A DNA stretch of 64,000 nt from Pseudomonas abieticivorans (lineage in GTDB: Bacteria; Pseudomonadota; Gammaproteobacteria; Pseudomonadales; Pseudomonadaceae): NCBI RefSeq assembly GCF_023509015.1, contig NZ_CP094975.1:5139501-5203500 (forward strand), read 5' to 3'. Positions 60,513 through 64,000 of this stretch are shown here, piece by piece. The translations under genes and the position numbers were made by a program. The notes below the pieces were generated by a model, which ran no database searches, had not been told where the DNA came from, and saw only the letters and a program-made list of their open reading frames with translations. How positions within the stretch are numbered: position 1 is the stretch's first letter; each line of letters begins with the position of its first letter.

Positions 60513-61340
60513 TCAATCATCGCCGAACGGCCCCGCCACAGTGAATGGCCCCCCTTGAAATCCACTGCCGGGCTGTTGCTCGGCAGGTTTGGTTTGTTGT
60601 TCTACCTGTGCGCGAAAGACCTGCGAGTTGTCTTGCGGGGCAAACCCCAGGTGGGCGGCGTGGCGGTTGTTCCACCACGGGTCGCGGTTGTTGGAAACAC
60701 CGTAGACCACGGTGTGTTCGACCTGATCGGCCAGCAGGGCGCGGGCCACCAAATGTTCCAGGTCCGGGTAGCTCAGCCAGGTCGAGAGCATGCGCCGGTT
60801 GCGGGGCTGCGGGAATGACGAGCCGATCCGTACGCTGACGGTTTGGATGCCATATCGGTGGAAGTAAAACGTTGCCATGTCTTCGCCGTAAGCCTTGGAC
60901 AGGCCGTAATAACCATCCGGCCGGCGCGGGGAATGTGCATCCACTTCGACGCCCTGGGGGTAAAACCCGGTGACGTGGTTGGAGCTGGCGAACACGATGC
61001 GCTTGACCCCGTGTTGTCGGGCCGCCTCGTAAACATGAAACGTGCCGCGGATATTGGCTTCCAGAATCTGTTCGAACGGCCGCTCCACGGAAACCCCGCC
61101 CAGGTGCACGATCGCATCGACGTCTTTGACCAAGGCGGCAACACCGGCTTTGTCGGCCAGGTCGCAGTAGGCCACTTCATCGTGTTTGCCACGGCTGGGC
61201 GTCATGGGGCTGATGTCCGAGGCCCGCACTATGTGTGCGTGCGTTGGCAGGGCTTCTCTGAGTACCCGGCCCAGGCCGCCGGCGGCGCCGGTCAGCAGGA
61301 TCCGGTTGAAAGGTTTGGGCGTGGCGGGGTGTTGGGTCAT
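60513..61340 (-). CDS. udh: Uronate dehydrogenase
   Basis: 275 aa SDR-like (epimerase-type). RILLTGAAGGLGRVLREALP (NAD loop), HLGGVSVERPFEQILEANIRGTFHVYEAARQHGVKRIVFASSNHVTGFYPQ, YYGLSKAYGEDMATFYFHRYGIQTVSVRIGSSFPQPRNRRMLSTWLS match remembered Pseudomonas uronate dehydrogenase. It oxidises D-galacturonate or D-glucuronate with NAD to the aldaro-lactone. AAGGAAGACCCGACC precedes ATG 61340. It lies downstream of the KdgM gene on the same strand, so one transcript imports oligogalacturonides and oxidises the monomers. Confidence 0.92.
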   Translation of the reverse strand: MTQHPATPKPFNRILLTGAAGGLGRVLREALPTHAHIVRASDISPMTPSRGKHDEVAYCDLADKAGVAALVKDVDAIVHLGGVSVERPFEQILEANIRGTFHVYEAARQHGVKRIVFASSNHVTGFYPQGVEVDAHSPRRPDGYYGLSKAYGEDMATFYFHRYGIQTVSVRIGSSFPQPRNRRMLSTWLSYPDLEHLVARALLADQVEHTVVYGVSNNRDPWWNNRHAAHLGFAPQDNSQVFRAQVEQQTKPAEQQPGSGFQGGPFTVAGPFGDD

Positions 61341-61423
61341 GGTCGGGTCTTCCTTGGGGCGGTGTTCGCGTGGCATTTGAGGGAGCGCTTGCCCGGGTAG
61401 GTGAGGCAAGCGCCAGGCAGGCA

Positions 61424-62149
61424 TTACTTGAAGTTGTACTGCACACCCAGCCGCCAGCGGGCCTGGCGGTCGTCAGAGGTGGTGTTGACTTTGATGTCAC
61501 CGATTTCCATGAACGGAACCCATTGCTGGGTGAGCTTGTATTTGATGGACAGGTTCTGTTCGTAATCGCTTTTCTTGTTGTCGTAGCGGATGTAATCGGT
61601 CTTGAAGTAGATGAACTGATATTCGTATGCCCACCGACTGGCCGGCGTGTAGCCGAGCCACCCTTCGAAGCGGTTGATGTGCTGGTCGTCCTTGGCGTGG
61701 TCGGCCATGTCTTCATCAATCTTGTCGCGGTCCAGCTTCTTGGTGTCCAGGCGATAGCGCGTGGCCATGTAGAACGCATCGTTGATTTTGTATTTGTACT
61801 TGAGGCCGAACTTGTAGGTGGTGGCGTCGCTTGAGCTGTCCATCTGGAAGGCGGGCGTCAACGTCGATCGAGGGCTGAGCAGGTAGTTGTAGTTCACCGA
61901 GAACTCATGGCCGTTGTTGACCATGTTGTCGTAGGCAATGTCCTGGCGATCGCCGGCGGTGCGGTATTTCATTTCCGCTTCAAAGCCCAGGCCACTGTCC
62001 ATTCGGTAATTGAGCTTGATCCGGTCGGCGTGGGCACGGTCTTCATCGGTGTATTGGTGGCGATAGTCGAGGCTGGCCGTGTCAGCGTGCGCGTGGAAAG
62101 GCAAGACGAGGGTCGCGGCAGCGACGAGGGTGCGTAGGGTGGTGTTCAT
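61424..62149 (-). CDS. kdgM: Oligogalacturonate-specific outer-membrane porin, KdgM family
   Basis: 241 aa. Signal peptide MNTTLRTLVAAATLVLPFHAHA; then a 12-strand-type small barrel rich in charged and aromatic residues (SLDYRHQYTDEDRAHADRIKLNYRM, HEFSVNYNYLLSP) ending RWRLGVQYNFK. KdgM porins take up pectin breakdown products. Operator copy 2 lies 94 nt upstream on the coding strand. Consistent with a plant-associated or soil lifestyle. Confidence 0.88.
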   Translation of the reverse strand: MNTTLRTLVAAATLVLPFHAHADTASLDYRHQYTDEDRAHADRIKLNYRMDSGLGFEAEMKYRTAGDRQDIAYDNMVNNGHEFSVNYNYLLSPRSTLTPAFQMDSSSDATTYKFGLKYKYKINDAFYMATRYRLDTKKLDRDKIDEDMADHAKDDQHINRFEGWLGYTPASRWAYEYQFIYFKTDYIRYDNKKSDYEQNLSIKYKLTQQWVPFMEIGDIKVNTTSDDRQARWRLGVQYNFK

Positions 62150-62242
62150 ACGGTCTTCTTTTTTGTTTTTGTTAGGGTCGTTTGAAGGGCGCGGCGGGCT
62201 GTGTGGTGTTGCGTTCAAATCTCATTTGTGATTTTGATATAC

Positions 62243-62255
62243 GTTATCGTACGAC
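62243..62255. promoter_or_regulatory. GntR operator, copy 2
   Basis: GTTATCGTACGAC, two differences from copy 1. It is 93 nt from the kdgM start codon. Confidence 0.68.
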
Positions 62256-62432
62256 AAGATGACTCGTCTAGCATCTCTCAACGTTTTTAAGCTGATATTT
62301 TGTTTCTGTCCCGATAAATAGGGTGTTTTAGATGAGGTGTTTTGAGTGATGGTTATTGGGATGGTAGGCGGATTTACGGTGTTTTGTGCTTCAAGGGCAG
62401 GATGTGACAGGTTTTAGAGGGGGTTTTCAATC

Positions 62433-62445
62433 GTTGTACGATGAC
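62433..62445. promoter_or_regulatory. GntR operator, copy 3
   Basis: Reads GTTGTACGATGAC on + and GTCATCGTACAAC on -, two differences from copy 1. It is 63 nt before the enolase-family ATG. Confidence 0.68.
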
Positions 62446-62508
62446 ATATGATCAGCGGCAACAGACGATGCTCCTGTCAAAAATCCAATAAAAAGGCTGA
62501 ACACGCCC

Positions 62509-63663
62509 ATGAGAATCACCGCAGTCAATGTCCAGGTTTTTTCCTACCCCACCCGCCGCGCAGTCGACAGCGCGGGCCATGCACACCCCGGCGACGTCAC
62601 CCAGGCCCAGATGGCTCTGCTGCGCATCCGCACCGAAGGCGGTGACGAAGGTTATGCCTTCGGTGCTCCGGAACTGGTCCGTCCCTATGTACTGGATGGC
62701 TTCGTGCGCAAAGTGCTGGTGGGGCAGAACGCGTTTGATCGCGAAAAAATCTGGCACGACCTGGCTCACTGGCAGCGCGGTAGCGCCAGCCAGTTGACCG
62801 ACCGCGCGCTGGCCTTGGTAGATCAAGCCTTGTGGGACTGGGCAGGGCGCAAACTCGGCGTGCCGGTGCACAAGTTGATAGGCGGGTTTCGCGACAAGGT
62901 GCCGGCTTACGGGTCCACCATGTGCGGCGATGAATTGCCTGGCGGCCTGGCGACACCGGAAGACTATGGGCGCTTTGCCGAAACATTGGTCAAGCGTGGC
63001 TACAAGGCCATCAAGTTGCACACGTGGATGCCGCCGGTGTCTTTCGCGCCAAGCCCGCGCATTGACGTCAAGGCATGTGCCGCGGTGCGCGAGGCGGTAG
63101 GGCCAGGCATCGCCTTGATGCTGGACGGTTACCACTGGTACAGCCGCACCGATGCCCTGTACATCGGGCGGGAATTGGAGAAGCTCGACTTTGCCTGGTT
63201 CGAGGAGCCGATGATGGAGGAGTCTGCCGAGTCCTACGGCTGGCTGGCGGGGCAGTTGGATATACCTGTGCTGGGGCCGGAAACCTTGTCGGGCAAGCAT
63301 TTGAGCCGCGCCAGTTGGGTCAAGCACGATGTGTGCGACATCCTGCGGGCGGGCGTGGCCGGGGTCGGGGGGATCGGTCCGTGCCTGAAGGTGGCGCACC
63401 TGGCCGAATCCTTTGGCATGGACTGCGAGATCCATGGCAATGGCGCGGCAAACCTGGCGGTGGTCGGGGCAATCAAGAACTGCACCTGGTATGAGCGCGG
63501 GTTGCTGCACCCCTACCTGGATTACGACGAGGTGCCGGCGTACCTCAAACGCCTGGTCGACCCTATGGACAACGAAGGTTTGGTGCACCTCAGCGACTTG
63601 CCGGGCTTGGGCGAAGACATTGATTTCGACTACATCGAGACCCACACCCTAAACAGTTTCTGA
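62509..63663 (+). CDS. Enolase-superfamily sugar-acid dehydratase/cycloisomerase (mandelate-racemase subgroup)
   Basis: 384 aa. N-terminal capping domain 1-125, then the barrel. Visible active-site features: KAIKLHTW (a KxH in the second strand), metal-ligand Asp in LMLDGYHWY, Glu in WFEEPMMEE and Glu in VLGPETLSG, and His in EIHGNGAANL. This is the mandelate-racemase subgroup set of acid-sugar dehydratases and galactarolactone cycloisomerases, though the KxH and HGN features are not ones I can match to one known activity. With uronate dehydrogenase nearby it may act on the aldaro-lactone or galactarate. It is preceded by GntR operator copy 3. Confidence 0.86.
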   Translation: MRITAVNVQVFSYPTRRAVDSAGHAHPGDVTQAQMALLRIRTEGGDEGYAFGAPELVRPYVLDGFVRKVLVGQNAFDREKIWHDLAHWQRGSASQLTDRALALVDQALWDWAGRKLGVPVHKLIGGFRDKVPAYGSTMCGDELPGGLATPEDYGRFAETLVKRGYKAIKLHTWMPPVSFAPSPRIDVKACAAVREAVGPGIALMLDGYHWYSRTDALYIGRELEKLDFAWFEEPMMEESAESYGWLAGQLDIPVLGPETLSGKHLSRASWVKHDVCDILRAGVAGVGGIGPCLKVAHLAESFGMDCEIHGNGAANLAVVGAIKNCTWYERGLLHPYLDYDEVPAYLKRLVDPMDNEGLVHLSDLPGLGEDIDFDYIETHTLNSF

Positions 63664-63735
63664 CGTGTACACGGGCTACCCGGTACAGGCCGGTTAGCCC
63701 GAGCGCCCTATAAATATAAAAAAGGCACTCTGGTT

Positions 63736-64000
63736 ATGAACATTCTTGCTTCGCTGTGGGCGCGGGTACTGGCAGCCGCCCTGATGGCTGGCGCTGTGCC
63801 GCTGGCCCATGCCAAAACGCCGGCCGACCAATTGATTATCGGCATGAGCATGGTCAACCTGTTGTCCCTGGACCCGGCGGCAGCTACCGGGCTGGATGTG
63901 TCCGAGGTCAATGCCAATCTCTATGACATGTTGCTGGTGCAGGACGCCGCCCAGCCAGACCGCTTGTTGCCGGCCCTGGCCGAGCGGTGGCAGGTCAGTG
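63736..64000 (+). CDS. ABC-transporter solute-binding protein, family 5 (3' end outside window)
   Basis: The visible 88 residues have a signal peptide (MNILASLWARVLAAALMAGAVPLAHA) and the start of a peptide/nickel-type binding protein: QLIIGMSMVNLLSLDPAAATGLDVSEVNANLYDMLLVQD...RLLPALAERWQVS. These proteins feed oligopeptide-type ABC importers, some of which carry sugar acids or oligosaccharides. It lies 72 nt after the enolase-family gene and may be co-transcribed, so sugar-acid or oligogalacturonide uptake is a reasonable inference. The gene continues beyond the window. Confidence 0.85.
   Translation, partial: MNILASLWARVLAAALMAGAVPLAHAKTPADQLIIGMSMVNLLSLDPAAATGLDVSEVNANLYDMLLVQDAAQPDRLLPALAERWQVS

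Larger units (their letters stand above)
62150..62508. other. 359-nt divergent intergenic region between kdgM and the enolase-family gene
   Basis: No gene is seen. It is AT-richer than its surroundings and holds two copies of the GntR operator (62243-62255 and 62433-62445), one serving each direction. There are several AT-rich, -10-like stretches (for example near 62236 ATATAC) but no single clear promoter. Confidence 0.7.

Overview
The window is high-GC proteobacterial DNA with dense, ATGA-overlapping operons, Pseudomonas-type REP palindromes and typical Pseudomonas families (OprD and KdgM porins, DctA, GlxA-type AraC regulators, uronate dehydrogenase). It is most likely a chromosomal segment of a Pseudomonas of the putida/fluorescens kind. 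I see no rRNA, tRNA, CRISPR array, insertion sequence or phage gene.

Bases 1 to about 45,500 form one large catabolic island. Its proteins read like a gram-negative version of the actinobacterial steroid pathway. Side-chain genes come first: paired acyl-CoA dehydrogenases, ChsH1-type hydratase, Ltp2-type aldolase and CoA ligases. Ring-cleavage genes are a KshA-type Rieske oxygenase, an HsaC-type extradiol dioxygenase and an HsaD-type hydrolase. The genes for the remaining C/D rings (HIP pathway) are IpdA, IpdB, IpdC, IpdF, EchA20, FadA6, a FadE pair and an Rv3548c-type SDR. A 3-alpha-hydroxysteroid dehydrogenase (HsdA-like) points to a 3-alpha-hydroxylated steroid such as a bile acid. SDRs, two Old Yellow Enzyme-type reductases, a SnoaL-fold protein and a metallo-beta-lactamase-fold protein probably adapt substituents. 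Uptake is suggested by DUF1302 (outer-membrane barrel), DUF1329 (periplasmic), YCF48-like, RND/MMPL and two MFS proteins. KstD, KshB and HsaAB are not in the window.

The island is tied together by eight copies of a 16-bp element, consensus GTCYNNNCGGACGATG, one in front of each transcription unit whose start is visible (the window opens inside the first unit), usually 60 to 71 nt before the start codon. The island encodes one regulator, a LuxR-type protein (40134-41384), which is the obvious candidate to read it.

From 45,500 to 58,300 the genes are assorted: a small hypothetical gene; LysR + pyrone-dicarboxylate-hydrolase-like + DctA + OprD; a TerC/CorC membrane protein preceded by a possible leader peptide; a reductase/LysR pair; a frameshifted GlxA-type regulator; TetR + DJ-1 protein; and an aldehyde dehydrogenase. 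From 58,300 to the end there is an MFS exporter, then a GntR-controlled hexuronate / sugar-acid locus (GntR, uronate dehydrogenase, KdgM porin, enolase-superfamily enzyme, start of a solute-binding protein) with its own 13-bp operator, GTTRTCGTACRAC, at three promoters.

Functions are assigned from motifs and remembered family sequences; no database search was run. Two genes (RND, GlxA) carry apparent single-base insertions that may be real or sequence errors.
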